Below, one piece after another: positions 40,797 through 50,951 of a DNA stretch of 64,000 bases (positions within the stretch are counted from its first letter, which is position 1; the number at the start of each line of letters is the position of its first letter). A program made the translations under genes and the position numbers. The stretch lies in NCBI GenBank assembly GCA_948144175.1, contig CANXME010002325.1:220344-284343 (forward strand), in the 5' to 3' direction. This DNA comes from Closterium sp. NIES-65. Taxonomy: Eukaryota > Streptophyta > Zygnematophyceae > Desmidiales > Closteriaceae. The notes under the pieces are model-generated. The model ran no database searches. It was not told where the DNA came from and saw nothing but the letters and a program-made list of their open reading frames with translations.

Positions 40797-41770
40797 TCAA
40801 GGAGACCCGTTCACGAGCGTTCTCGCCCGCATTGACGGATACCGGTACGATTCCACCTCTCGCGGGGGTGTCCGAACGCCTTTTTGCACCTCCACGTGGC
40901 AAGGCTGCACGCGTGCCAGGTGGCCGGGCGGCTTCAGCATGGATAACGAGTTGACGTCCAACGTGGCCTCGAAAGGTGGGCGCGAATTCCAAATCTCCGC
41001 TTCAAGCCGCTTGCAGTACGCGTAAAAGACGTCCGTTGTAATGTTCAAACGGAAGTCCATGCGAAATAGAAGCTCCATCTCCAAACGGTTCATCTCGGCT
41101 GTAGTAACGCCTCCGACCTTGGCGTAGTACGCGTTATTGAAGTACCTGTAAGAGAGAGTGTAAAGAATGTGGAGAAAGATAATGCTTTAGCGAAGCAGAG
41201 CAAAATAGCACGAGGTATTATGAATGACGTTATCAGATAACACTGTGGTCACTAGATGCGGAGGCTGCGTATCCGAGAGGACAAGAACAAGAATGTGGTG
41301 ACGGACGCGAATGACAACTTGCGCGAAATAATATCGTTCATGACGGTTGTTACCACTTACGAGTCATCGAGAAACTTCGCGGCGACCATGATGCAGGTGA
41401 TGAGCAGGCGATGCACATTCAGCGACGTGATCACCATGTCGTCATGCTCTTGCAAGATACGGTCGATGTACGCATACGCCACGACAAAGCACGCCGGACT
41501 GCAGTTGGCGTACTTAAATATCCGCTCCAGGTACTTTTCCACGGTGATTGCCGGCGCGCGAAGCCCGTGAAAAACCGTCAACTTGCGGTTACCGGATTTC
41601 GCCTGTTTCGCTTCGTTACGTGACACCACATGGTCGAGGATGCTGGAGAGGATACCGAGTATCCGGGGCCGCTCGGCAGTTGTGTCTGGCTCAATTTCGA
41701 GCGTCGAAAGGCCCGAGTAGCTCTTGGGCTGTGCGATCAGTGCAGGAGGGAGAGAACCACCTTTCCCCAT
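40797..41770 (-). CDS. P/U-type (PHO80-like) cyclin 2
   Basis: Exons 41770-41361 and 41145-40797, joined at the same codon as cyclin 1; 252 residues. The start MGKGGSL is shared with cyclin 1. The box reads VEKYLERIFKYANCSPACFVVAYAYIDRIL and NVHRLLITCIMVAAKFLDD, then EMNRLEMELLFRMDFRLN. The C-terminus again has KGVRTPPREVESYR. Residues 15-40 and 190-225 differ most between the copies, so both seem to be under constraint in the box and tail. Same strand as cyclin 1, about 2.4 kb away: a tandem pair. Confidence 0.92.
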
Positions 41771-43678
41771 TATTCCAAATTATTAATAGTTGCTAATACT
41801 TCCACTGGTGCGGAAAAGGCTACGAAAAGTCGAGCAAATCCTTGGAGGTGAGGAGCTAGCTCGTTAACACAAAGGACTGCGTCGATGAAGGTTGAACATG
41901 AGCGCGTGTTATGCGTGCTACGTGAATGGAATATTAGGAAGATGCGAATGGGGACGACGATGCTGCAAGGCGCGCGGCTGTTTTATGTCAATGGATAGCG
42001 ATTGTTGTTGACAAGCACTGGTGGGCAAGTGCTCAAGTTCGAGAGAGGGATAGCAGGAGTGAATTGTGGGAGTCGAGTGTGGGGAGGGGGGAGTAATATG
42101 ATGCTGACGGACAGGCGGACATTCTGAAATTGAGATGCGGATTTTGATGTTTGACGGCGCCAGGTGTTCGTGTCGATCGCCCTCCCCGTGATCGCTTCGG
42201 CGTTCGCGAAATTGAGTCGCCTCGCCTCGCTTCGCACTTGCGCACATTGTGTTTTCCGCTTCAGCTGCCCCACCCCCGAGAAAGGGGTCTCCCTCGCCGC
42301 GAACCTCTCCGCACACGCGAATCGCCAGGCGAGGAAATTGTGCAGGGCAGTCACCCAAAGGGGACTCCTGGACTTTCGGCTGCCCGCACCAGGCCGTCAT
42401 CGCGTGTGGTGGTCTGCCCGTGCGTGAGCGCAGTGCGCAAATGCAGAGGCTTTGCGCCACGGTTGAGTTTGGTGCGCTAGGGGTTGGGTGCTGGTTGGGA
42501 GTGGGGAGAAATGCGCGGCTCGATGTTTCCGATCAAGTAACTCCTCGTTTATTTGTTCTCGCTTCTCCCACCCAATGTTGATGGTGCGACTCGTCTAAAA
42601 GGAATTTACGCGGGAAATGGGGGAGTCAAAAGACTTGGTCGTTCCCTCTCAATAGTGATCCAGCTGTCGTGCCAACGGAGCTGGTTAGAACGCTTATCCA
42701 AGTACATTTGCGCAGAGAAGCTTGAAACAGAAGGTGTTTACCTAAGCATCTGAATCACAAAGGAGCGGATGCGGAATGTTGATGAGGTGGGGGGAGGACT
42801 GTGCTTGTCTTGAAATGCACTTTCTTTGCAGGAAATACGGAACCTTGGCGAAACCTCGAATAAAGCTGAGAAGCAGGGAGGAGCCCGATTGGCTTACCGT
42901 TTCGCGAATGTCAGCAGTTTCGCAAGCCCGTGTAACCAGGGTCACGAGCACCAGTTCGTGCGACGGCGAGCAACAGCAGCCGTCAGCTAGACTGACGACA
43001 ACGACAAAGGCGACCACCTGTGAGTGTGACGTGCAAGGATTGAGCGAAGCGACAGATTCGATACAGTTTGTCTTGCTAAAAAAAGCGATTGCATTTTTAC
43101 CAGCCAGTGAAGTGTACGCTGTTAAAGTCATTGTAACAAACGACATAGACTCGGTAAAAATGAACAATCGTTTTCTGGCCATAGAGAAAATTTTAACAAC
43201 ACAGACATCCCAGCACCAGAGCACAGAAATACACTCGTATATCTCCAATATACAACCCAGCATTTCTGTACTCATCCTAGCCACTACATTCTTCTCAGCA
43301 CCATGCTGAGTGCTGCTCGCATAATTTTCAAGAGCATCACATCAGATGAAAAATTTAGTCAGCCTCGGCAGTTATTTTTCTGTTTCCAACTCTTCTTCTC
43401 GCGCATCTCTCCTGCTTCGCTCCCCGTGTTCCCCCTCCTAGCTATTCCATCTCCCTTCTTTCTTGTGTACCGTACCACTCGCCCTCCTTCATCCTCTCAC
43501 CCACTAGCATCCTGGCATACTGCATATCCTTGTGCTTACCATTACTGTAACTGTTTTCCTCACCCATATAACTCAAAAAACTGCTCTTCACCTCTTTTTG
43601 ACACACCTCAAGCTCCTTCGCTCCCTCCTGCTCCAGCCTCCCCTTCGCATTCAACCAGGGAAGGGAGCTTTGAGTCCA
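41771..43678. other. Intergenic region
   Basis: Presumed promoter of cyclin 2 at the left side. Several open frames on both strands overlap each other and lack any family signal, so none is called. The pyrimidine-rich stretch at about 43390-43660 may be the decayed 3' region of the next gene. Confidence 0.45.
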
Positions 43679-43819
43679 CTAGAAAAACTCTTCCCTCCCC
43701 TTTACTTTCAGTCTTATATGAGCGAACTGTTCCGTGAACCTAATCCCATCCTCTACTGCGTCGTACAAGGCTGGCAGCACAGGCCTCATGCTGAATAGTG
43801 AGTCGACCTCTGAGTTGAC
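43679..43819 (-). repeat. Extra C-terminal repeat beyond a stop codon
   Basis: After the TGA at 43820-43822 the same frame continues VNSEVDSLFS and then a full repeat (RPVLPALYDAVEDG, FTEQFAHIRL) to a TAG at 43679-43681. Confidence 0.85.
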
Positions 43820-46294
43820 TCAAAACTCCTCATCCCGCCTCCCCTTCACTTTCACTCTCATTTGAGCGAACTGTTCTGTGAACCCAATCCCATCATCTGC
43901 TGCGTCGTACAAGGCTGGCAGCACAGGCCTCATGCTAACAGCACCAGCAGCGTTGAAAGCAGTAGCAGCAGTAGAAGAAGTGGCAGCAGTGGCAGGAGAG
44001 GAAGCAGAGGAAGCAGTGGCAGCAGTGACAGCAGTGGCTGCAGTGGCAGCAGTGGCAGCAGTGACAGCAGTAGAAGAAGTGACAGCAGTGGCAATACTAG
44101 AGAACTCCTCTTCCCGTCGTCCCTTCGCTTTCAATTTCATTTGAGCGAACTGTTCTGTGAACCCAATTCCGTCCTCTGCTGCGTCATATAAGGCTGGCAG
44201 CACAGGCCTCACGCTGACAGCGCTGGCAGCATTGGAAGCGCTGGCAGCAGTAGAAGAAGTGACAGCACTGGCAGCACCACTAGAAGAATGATTCTGTAAT
44301 GGAACAGGCTGTTCTGTAGACCCAGCGCCATCCTCTGCTGCCGCGGGCAGCACAGGCCGCAATCTGGCAGCACTGGCAGCGCCGCTGCCAACGCGAGCAA
44401 CGCTGGTTGTACGAGCAGCACTAGCGACACGGCCAGCACGAGCAGAGGTGGCAGCACTGGCAACACTGGCAGCACGCCCAACGCTGGCAGCGGCATGTAC
44501 CCTCAGTTGAGCGAACTGCTCCGTATATCCACCCTCTCCATCCTCTGCCGCATCATAGAATGCTGGCCGTAGCGGCTCCTGAAAACCCACCTTCCCATAT
44601 CCCCCACCCACAGAAGCTGTCTCTGAAACAGTGACCAGAAGCTCGTTGCCGTTGTCATAGCTGGCCCTGTTTTCGCTGCCTGCATGCTGCTGCTGCTGCT
44701 GGAGTAGGTAGTGTAGATCAGCCACAAGCTGAAGCTCCTGCAGTTCCTCCTCCAACGCCCCATCTGACCAATCGTCCGCAATTTCCTGCCCATCCTCATC
44801 GTTCACCTCCTGCTTTACCTCCCTGACCGCGTTCCCCCCCTTATCCTCCTCTTCCTTGTCCCGACTCTCGTCCCTACTTGCTGTGCCCACTAATGCATCT
44901 CTCTTCCCCTCCTTATTCTCCACCGCCTTCTCCTGCTCCAACACCCCACCACTCCCATCATCCGAATCAACACCGACAACATCCCCTCTATCACTCTCAG
45001 CACCTAAAACACTCAGTTCTGGAGGCAAGGGCTCATTCTCCCATGGGCCAGGAGCTGCCGCAGCTTCATGGTACATCCGAAGCAAGTCCAACGCATCTTG
45101 CCTGCGCATCTTGCCCTGATTCAGTAACTCTTTAAGCGAGTCTCTTCCAGAGGAAGCATCATAGGATGATGCACAAGGAGTAGCAGAAGAAACGGCAGAG
45201 ACAGCGCCGGGAGTCGAGGCAGATGCAGAGAGGTTACCAACGGTAACACCAGGAGGAGGAGAGGAAGTATATATGGTAGGGGAGGATATCAACGGCCCTC
45301 CACGGGCATAAGGAAGCAGGGCACTGGGTGGGATGCGAAATGATCCGCTATAGGCAACTGGAGAGGGCAGCGCTCCGTTATAAGGAATGTATGCTATTCC
45401 TGCACTTGGTGTGCTGGACTGCGTAGGTGATGGGGATGCATAGGCACCATGGGAGAATTGCTCAAACGAAGGCATGAGAGCTGAAGCCTGAGGCTGTTTC
45501 GTTACAATCACAAGCTCTGACATGCCTTCAGGAGCAACAGGTGCATAAAGTGACAGTCCCGCTGCTGGTTGCTGGCATGAACTAGGATCTGAAGGCGATA
45601 TGTGAGGCGCCTCAAGAGCTGACTGCTGCAGCTGCAGTCGTGATTGAGGGTCTCTGGACGGTTGGCTGGATTGCTCTGTCAGCACAGAGGATTCGCCCAA
45701 GCTCTGTGATTGGCTGGAGAGCCAGTGGTGGAAGCGGAAGAGGCGGAGGAAGCGGGCTCTGGCTCGGGGGTCGACCTGGGGTGAGGAAATGACCGACCGT
45801 GCCACGTCAGCGCCTGAAAGCGAATCAGGAGCAGCACCCGGATTGGATTTATTTTGCAATGTAGCAACGTCCCCTTCGGCCTTTCCTTCTCGTCCACCAC
45901 ATTCCGACCCTCCTCCCGCTCCTCTTCCCCCTCCACCTCCGGCTCCTTCTGATCCTTCCGCTGCTGCATTTTCTGTGGACACTTCCCTTCCACCTTCTTT
46001 TCCTTCTGCTACAACTGCCACGTCAGCCATTCCTTTCTTCTTCCGCCGGCCGTCTCCGCTGTTTCGCTCATTCCCACGCTCCTTTATCATACTACCCATG
46101 CCTGTCACTTTGCTCCTTATCTTGGTGGAGAATCGCTGCAGCAAGCTGCTTGAGGGACCATATTCCGACGTTGTATTACTAGAGGGTACTAAATCACAAG
46201 CTCCAGGTTCTGGAACATTAATTTTGCCCTCGTTAGCGGCGTCCGCAGCGTCACATTCTGTCGAGTTTTTTGGCGTGGTCGCTGCCATTTCCAC
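43820..46294 (-). CDS. Hypothetical 824-residue protein with C-terminal DAAEDG repeats
   Basis: One long exon. I do not recognise a domain. The N-terminal third is Ser/Gly/Glu-rich with a basic stretch (RRKKKG). A middle segment is Pro/Ser/Tyr-rich, with a possible helical motif (LKELLNQGKMRRQDALDLLRMYHEA). An acidic region and a poly-Gln stretch follow. The C-terminus has several copies of a 35-40-residue unit, RPVLPALYDAAEDGIGFTEQ plus FAQ, separated by Ala/Ser/Thr-rich spacers of varying length. The spacers at DNA level are AGCAGTGGC-type minisatellites. Low complexity makes exon limits uncertain; a promoter is expected right of 46294. Function unknown; it could be a nuclear or scaffold protein given its composition, but that is a guess. 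Confidence 0.6.
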   Translation of the reverse strand: MEMAATTPKNSTECDAADAANEGKINVPEPGACDLVPSSNTTSEYGPSSSLLQRFSTKIRSKVTGMGSMIKERGNERNSGDGRRKKKGMADVAVVAEGKEGGREVSTENAAAEGSEGAGGGGGRGAGGGSECGGREGKAEGDVATLQNKSNPGAAPDSLSGADVARSVISSPQVDPRARARFLRLFRFHHWLSSQSQSLGESSVLTEQSSQPSRDPQSRLQLQQSALEAPHISPSDPSSCQQPAAGLSLYAPVAPEGMSELVIVTKQPQASALMPSFEQFSHGAYASPSPTQSSTPSAGIAYIPYNGALPSPVAYSGSFRIPPSALLPYARGGPLISSPTIYTSSPPPGVTVGNLSASASTPGAVSAVSSATPCASSYDASSGRDSLKELLNQGKMRRQDALDLLRMYHEAAAAPGPWENEPLPPELSVLGAESDRGDVVGVDSDDGSGGVLEQEKAVENKEGKRDALVGTASRDESRDKEEEDKGGNAVREVKQEVNDEDGQEIADDWSDGALEEELQELQLVADLHYLLQQQQQHAGSENRASYDNGNELLVTVSETASVGGGYGKVGFQEPLRPAFYDAAEDGEGGYTEQFAQLRVHAAASVGRAASVASAATSARAGRVASAARTTSVARVGSGAASAARLRPVLPAAAEDGAGSTEQPVPLQNHSSSGAASAVTSSTAASASNAASAVSVRPVLPALYDAAEDGIGFTEQFAQMKLKAKGRREEEFSSIATAVTSSTAVTAATAATAATAVTAATASSASSPATAATSSTAATAFNAAGAVSMRPVLPALYDAADDGIGFTEQFAQMRVKVKGRRDEEF

Positions 46295-46667
46295 GGAGTC
46301 GTCGTCAGCTTCTTGTGCGGAAAATTAGGTAGATGCTAACAATATATAATGATAATATTAATACGGGGAACGAGCAGGAAAACGACGCTTGCAGATGGCA
46401 AAACTAGGTAGTAGTTGAGAGTTGACGAGAGAAGGGAAAATATCTGGATATCAAACGGTGTGAACTGGACGGTAATGGATTATGTACGGACAAGGAGTTT
46501 GCCTCTAAGAACGTGTATGGGAGAGCAGAGTGGAACCATCTATTGCTTTGCGCAACGGATTGAGAGGAGGAAACGGAGGCGAATATTGGGAGACGACGAA
46601 GCGACTTGGAAAGGTGCGGCCTTGTCTGCGTCGTTTGTTGATTCCTAGTGCTAACTTGCTGAGTGAA
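46295..46667. other. Upstream region of the hypothetical gene
   Basis: No coding signal; AT-rich around 46325-46365. Probable promoter of the minus-strand gene that starts at 46294. Confidence 0.4.
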
Positions 46668-46670
46668 TAA

Positions 46671-47162
46671 GGGTGCGTCAGATCCGCTACAATGTGATTT
46701 GGCTGGAATTTTGTCGACAATTTGGTCGACTGTATCTTTCGCCAAAGTCGACAACATGGTCGACATAAAAAGCGACCAATATCCGGCCACATTTACAGGG
46801 CCGAAAAATATGACACATTTGGTGGCCGATTTGCAGGCCGCTTTGCAAATGTGTCAGATTTTCAGTTCGCTAGAGTGGCCGGATTGTGCGACGGAGTCGC
46901 AGATGCAGTACTTGTGTGACACGCTGCGTCGCACGAGCTGGCGACGTCGTATAGTGACTGTAGCGATCTCAGGTCGACAAATTGGTCGACTTTCGAGTCG
47001 ACTGCACGTCGGAACTTTGTCGAATGCTGAACCGGCCATCATTTTTTTTTACAAATGGCCGGATCTAGCGAATTCGACGACAATTTGCGCGAGTATCGCA
47101 AACTTGCTACTTTCGCTAATTCCGGCCGGCCGGATTTTTCCGACAACGGATCTGACGCACCC
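46671..47162. mobile_element. PIF/Harbinger-like MITE
   Basis: A 492-bp element with perfect 16-bp terminal inverted repeats (GGGTGCGTCAGATCCG / CGGATCTGACGCACCC) and a TAA target duplication (46668-46670, 47163-47165). A 3-bp TWA duplication with GG-starting ends is typical of PIF/Harbinger. The interior holds many GTCGAC palindromes, often as GGTCGAC, plus GGCCG motifs, which might be subterminal binding sites. No transposase is present. Confidence 0.85.
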
Positions 47163-47449
47163 TAAATATGCGATAAAATGCCGAAAATTAACCGCTTAGG
47201 ACCGCAACGTACCGGACGAACATGACCTTGAAGGGTAGCCTGGGAAAGAAAGAACACACAGCACAAGACGAACATGCGGTCGAATTCGGTTCAGGGCGGT
47301 AAAGGGAACAAAAAAGGTGGAGCCACTTTGGACATTTTCAGGCATAGACCTGCCAGTAGTTTCGCCAATATTCCGTAGCTTCCTATTTTCCTCCGAGAGA
47401 AAGTAGGCAGGCATTTATTACCGAGCGATCTTGCAGGTTGTCTACTGCC

Positions 47450-47833
47450 ATGTCCACTCGCTTCCCTGTTCCCAGGTTTATCCGGGAAACCATTTTCAAT
47501 CCAGTTAGGTCACCAGGTCGCGCGGGTATCAGTGCGGGTGGCACGACGTCTTCCGCAGCGTTCTTCTCCAGTGAAGCCGCAGGCCCTGCGGGTCCGAAGA
47601 ATCCTCTCCCGGGCCCGCGATCCACTCGGCTCTTTCGCGTGCTGAACCCCGAGCTCTTCATAAAGCCGAACGCGGCGGTTGCGTTGGTCGGCACGGTTGC
47701 GTTCGTGGGTGTGTTGGGATCGCTGTATCTTGAGAAGCAGGCAGTTGAGAAGCAGAGAGCGGAGGCGAAATCAGCGGCTGAAGCGGCGTCGTTGGCGTCC
47801 GGCCGAACGCTATCTTCGGACGACAGGGTTTAG
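47450..47833 (+). CDS. SMIM8-like small membrane protein
   Basis: About 127 residues, single exon. The segment RSTRLFRVLNPELFIKPNAAVALVG followed by a hydrophobic span (TVAFVGVLGSLYL) matches the conserved core of animal SMIM8/C6orf162 proteins (LFRAVNPELFIKPN then one membrane span). The N-terminus is Arg/Ser/Ala-rich without acidic residues, as in a mitochondrial presequence. The C-terminus is a charged Ala/Lys/Glu helix. I prefer the ATG at 47450; a TTG 12 bp upstream is in frame but an unlikely start. Function of the family is unknown; mitochondrial location is inferred. Confidence 0.72.
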   Translation: MSTRFPVPRFIRETIFNPVRSPGRAGISAGGTTSSAAFFSSEAAGPAGPKNPLPGPRSTRLFRVLNPELFIKPNAAVALVGTVAFVGVLGSLYLEKQAVEKQRAEAKSAAEAASLASGRTLSSDDRV

Positions 47834-47985
47834 TCAGATTGGTACAGTAGGGTGCACGGAAATAGTGATTTCGTTTCCGTGGCTGTAGGTTTGGTAGCTG
47901 CTTTAGACTTCCCTCACTGCTCCATACGGACGATAGTTGTGTCCATGAGATGCTCTGCTCGAAGATGTTGGGTGATATCGTCAGC

Positions 47986-48987
47986 ATGCTTCATAGAGGC
48001 GCCATTCTTTCTCTTCACTGTGCTATCTTCAGTGCTGCATATGCTCTAGTACTCGTGGTTGCGGCAAAGCCTGAGCTGGCAAACTGCAGTCATGCAGGTG
48101 AGGTGCGTGTGTAGTTCCGTATGTTGTCTGCTCAACATAATCCTGAGCATCCGTTTTGATTGGTAGTTACACACCATGCCGTCCCTGTCTGTTTTCCAGG
48201 TCTTCCTTTTGTGAGAAGCATCGATTCAATTCTGTTGTCAAACTTTGGCCGCCCTGGGTTGTCTCACGCTACAATTGCGGGCCATGTTCACCATGGTACA
48301 CAAGAGGTATGCATATACTTGGATAGGCTCGCTTCCGATGGTTGTAGGCATCACTGGTATATTCATGAAAAAATCTGTGATTTGTTATCAGGTTGAAGTA
48401 TGGATGCAGACCTTTGCTCCCGGAAGTGGAACTCCCATTCACAGACATGGATGTGAGGAGCTGTTTGTAGTCCTTAATGGTACAGGGAAGCTGCTGTTTG
48501 CTCCAAATGTCCCTGATCTTGATGCACAAGGCACAATGCAGGCTCCAGAAAGGGAAAAGGAGCAAAGCATACCAGGTCTCCCTGTTTCTAGTCCCATCAG
48601 TGCGAATATGACCTTCATAGTGCCTTCTAATCAAGTCCATCAGGTATTTGCCTCTTGTTTTGTTTATCCTTTCTAGATGCGTCCATCTGTGAATCACTCC
48701 AAGAGTTATTCTTGACTATATGTGCTGCAGATCCTGAACAGCGCTCCTGAATGTGGCTCAGAGTCCTGCAACTTGCTGCAGCTTCTAGTCATCATATCAG
48801 AACCTCCAATCCACATGTAAGTTGAGGATCCAATCATGTCTCTGCAGAGTGCAACTTCTGTGATACTACAAGCATTTCGTGGTTTTGCAGATATGCCTAC
48901 AGCTCATGGGATCTCCCACATAGGCAGGCTGTTCTCAAGTTCCCGTACCCGTGGGATCAAGTGTGTCCTGACGCAATTCCTCAATAG
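47986..48987 (+). CDS. ABP1: Auxin-binding protein 1 homologue (cupin)
   Basis: Five exons: 47986-48097, 48200-48306, 48392-48643, 48731-48816, 48891-48987; phases agree; 217 residues. (An in-frame ATG at 47965 adds seven.) A hydrophobic N-terminal segment ending near CSHAG fits a signal peptide. The mature part follows ABP1 closely: GLPFVRSID, RPGLSHATIAGHVHHGTQEVEVW, TFAPGSGTPIHRHGCEE with the metal ligands His-x-His...Glu, NQVHQI with the fourth ligand, VIISEPPIHIYAYSSWDLPH and LKFPYPWDQVC with the C-terminal cysteine. The loop between strands (GTMQAPEREKEQ) is longer than in angiosperms. The protein ends DAIPQ without a KDEL retention signal. Land-plant ABP1 binds auxin at a zinc site; whether this one does cannot be read from sequence. 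Its stop lies 42 bp from that of the convergent methyltransferase gene. Confidence 0.93.
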
Positions 48988-49029
48988 ACCGTGCAGTGCA
49001 CCGATGAACAATTTTCCAGTAACGGGTTT

Positions 49030-50217
49030 CTATTTGCTCGCAGCAAATATGCATGGCCCGATGTCAAATTGATCTTCTGTAGGATACTGGTCCTTCAGTG
49101 CTTGCAGCATGTCTTGTGTCAGTAATGGTCGCACCACTTGTTCAGTGCCATCCAGGCTGGTCCATGTTCTTGTAATGCCTTGACAATGGTTGCTCTCATC
49201 TAGCGGAACCCAGCTGAAGGAATGAAGTTTCTCCCAAAATTCGCTGAGGGGCAGTCGGTTGATGTTCTTCTGGGTGTAAATGAACTCCAGGATACCATCT
49301 ATTAGAGGAACCGGTCCCATGTTTTGTTCAATTAGGATCGTCCTCAGCTGTTGCTTGGACAATAAAAGATGCCCCCACGGAGGAATGAAGGATCCGTTAT
49401 TCACATATCTGCAGGTTTTGTCACCTGTTAACTTGGCTCAAGAAGACGCAATGAAAAGAAAGCAGTGAGAAACATACCTGAAAGAAGCATCCATCCTTGT
49501 AGCTCGTCGTTGCACCATGTCTTCGTGTATGTGGTGGCCAAAGGGTCCCGTCCATACAGGGTCCCATAAAAACAGAACTAGCCCTCCAGGCTTTAGGACG
49601 CGGAACGTCTCACTGATAAACATCTTCAAGTCAGCAACGTGCTCCAGAACGTTGTCGCTGAAGACTACGTCAAATGTGTCGTTCAGGAACGGCAGAGTCT
49701 TGCAGTCGGTGCTCAGAAACATCGTGTTATTTCGCTTGACTTTCAGTGCCGAAGTGTCATCCCCTTCAAAAGGGCAGTTAACGCCAACGTACTTGCCAAC
49801 CACTTTTCCCAGCTCATTTCCAACGCTCCCGGTCACATCACTGCCGTTCTCCAGCATCGTAACGTTGCTAAGATCTGATCCAAAATGCCTCCGCATGAAG
49901 TCCAGGAATGTCGTGACGCCTCTCAGTCGATATAGTGGAAGTGGGTCATCTCCTGACGTTTCATCGTTTCTCTCTGCCGGAACTGTCACAAGCAATCTGG
50001 AACTACGTTCGTAAACGACTGGAATTCGAAGTGTCTTAGTAGCATCTGCACATGCGCACGTATCAGCAGCCATCGGCTGAGAATTTATGAATTCAAATGC
50101 TCCATCTCCAACAAGCAGGAGAATGATTGTAAGGAGGCCGAGCGTCGCTCCACACAGAAGAGATGTTCTCTGCTGTGACTTCACATGATCTCTAACCAAA
50201 GTGTATGTCTTCGGCAT
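49030..50217 (-). CDS. Membrane-anchored SAM-dependent methyltransferase
   Basis: Two minus-strand exons, 50217-49478 and 49408-49030, phase 2, 372 residues. Start at ATG 50217 (MPKTYTLVRDH); an in-frame ATG at 50430 precedes a stretch that looks untranslated. Residues about 25-42 (LLCGATLGLLTIILLLVG) form one membrane anchor, giving a type-II topology as in Golgi enzymes. The catalytic domain is Methyltransf_11-like: VGKYVGVNCPFEGDD (motif I region, divergent), LPFLNDTFDVVFSDNVLEHV (motif II/III) and FRVLKPGGLVLFLWDP (post motif). A C-terminal region without known domain follows. Substrate unknown. The second exon begins RYVNNGSF, exactly restoring the frame. Confidence 0.8.
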
Positions 50218-50951
50218 CTTGGCCAAAAATGGAGCGATAGTTGCTGGCTGCTTTGTTGGGGAAAACGAGTGTGTGGAAAGGGAAGCAGAGAAGTGGAATG
50301 GATGGTTGTTGGAGGGGATCTGGTTGAAATGAAGAGCAGATTGAACTTGTGGGTAGGGAAGAGCAGAATGTCTTGAGAGTTTCGGCCTCGAGAACACCAC
50401 ATGGTTGTGCGAAAGCAATTCGTGAACCAATCAGGGAGGAGGACGCTATCAGGTGCGGCGAATTGACGGCGTTGTGTGGTTGGGTTGTGTATTTATTTTC
50501 CTGAAGTCACCCCAAGAGTTTTCCCTGTTGAAGTGAAACCAAATTGATCAATACCCAACCCATTTGAGAACGCTGAATGGCGCTCCTCGTGGTATGTCTC
50601 CTACACAGCAAGTTAGCTAATTGAACATGTATATATATATTTGTGCTCCCCACAGAGAAGCCCGTTTTCCATCCATCGAGAATTACCCCAAATTCCCCCT
50701 CCGATCAACTGCATCGGGATGGGACATGCTTCTTCAATTGTTCTTCCACTTCCACACAAATATGGCATTCTCCCAATGCTGCTCGCTTCCCTTCTTTAGA
50801 GCTATGGCTTCCTAGAGCTGTAGCTCCAGTTTACAGGGGCTCCATTGAGCTGCCTAACAATACTGTAAGAGAGTCTTCTTCACTCTCTTCCGACCACCTT
50901 CGCCGTTCTGTTTTTTATTGAACAATAAAAAAGGCAAAACAAATCTCCGAA

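Noticed and set aside
42151..43737. Several open frames between cyclin 2 and the repeat protein gene
   Set aside because: They overlap on both strands, have no domain, no splice logic and no repeat of known protein motifs.
46663..47199. 178-codon frame spanning the MITE
   Set aside because: It runs through both inverted repeats and flanking DNA, has no domain and is best explained by chance.
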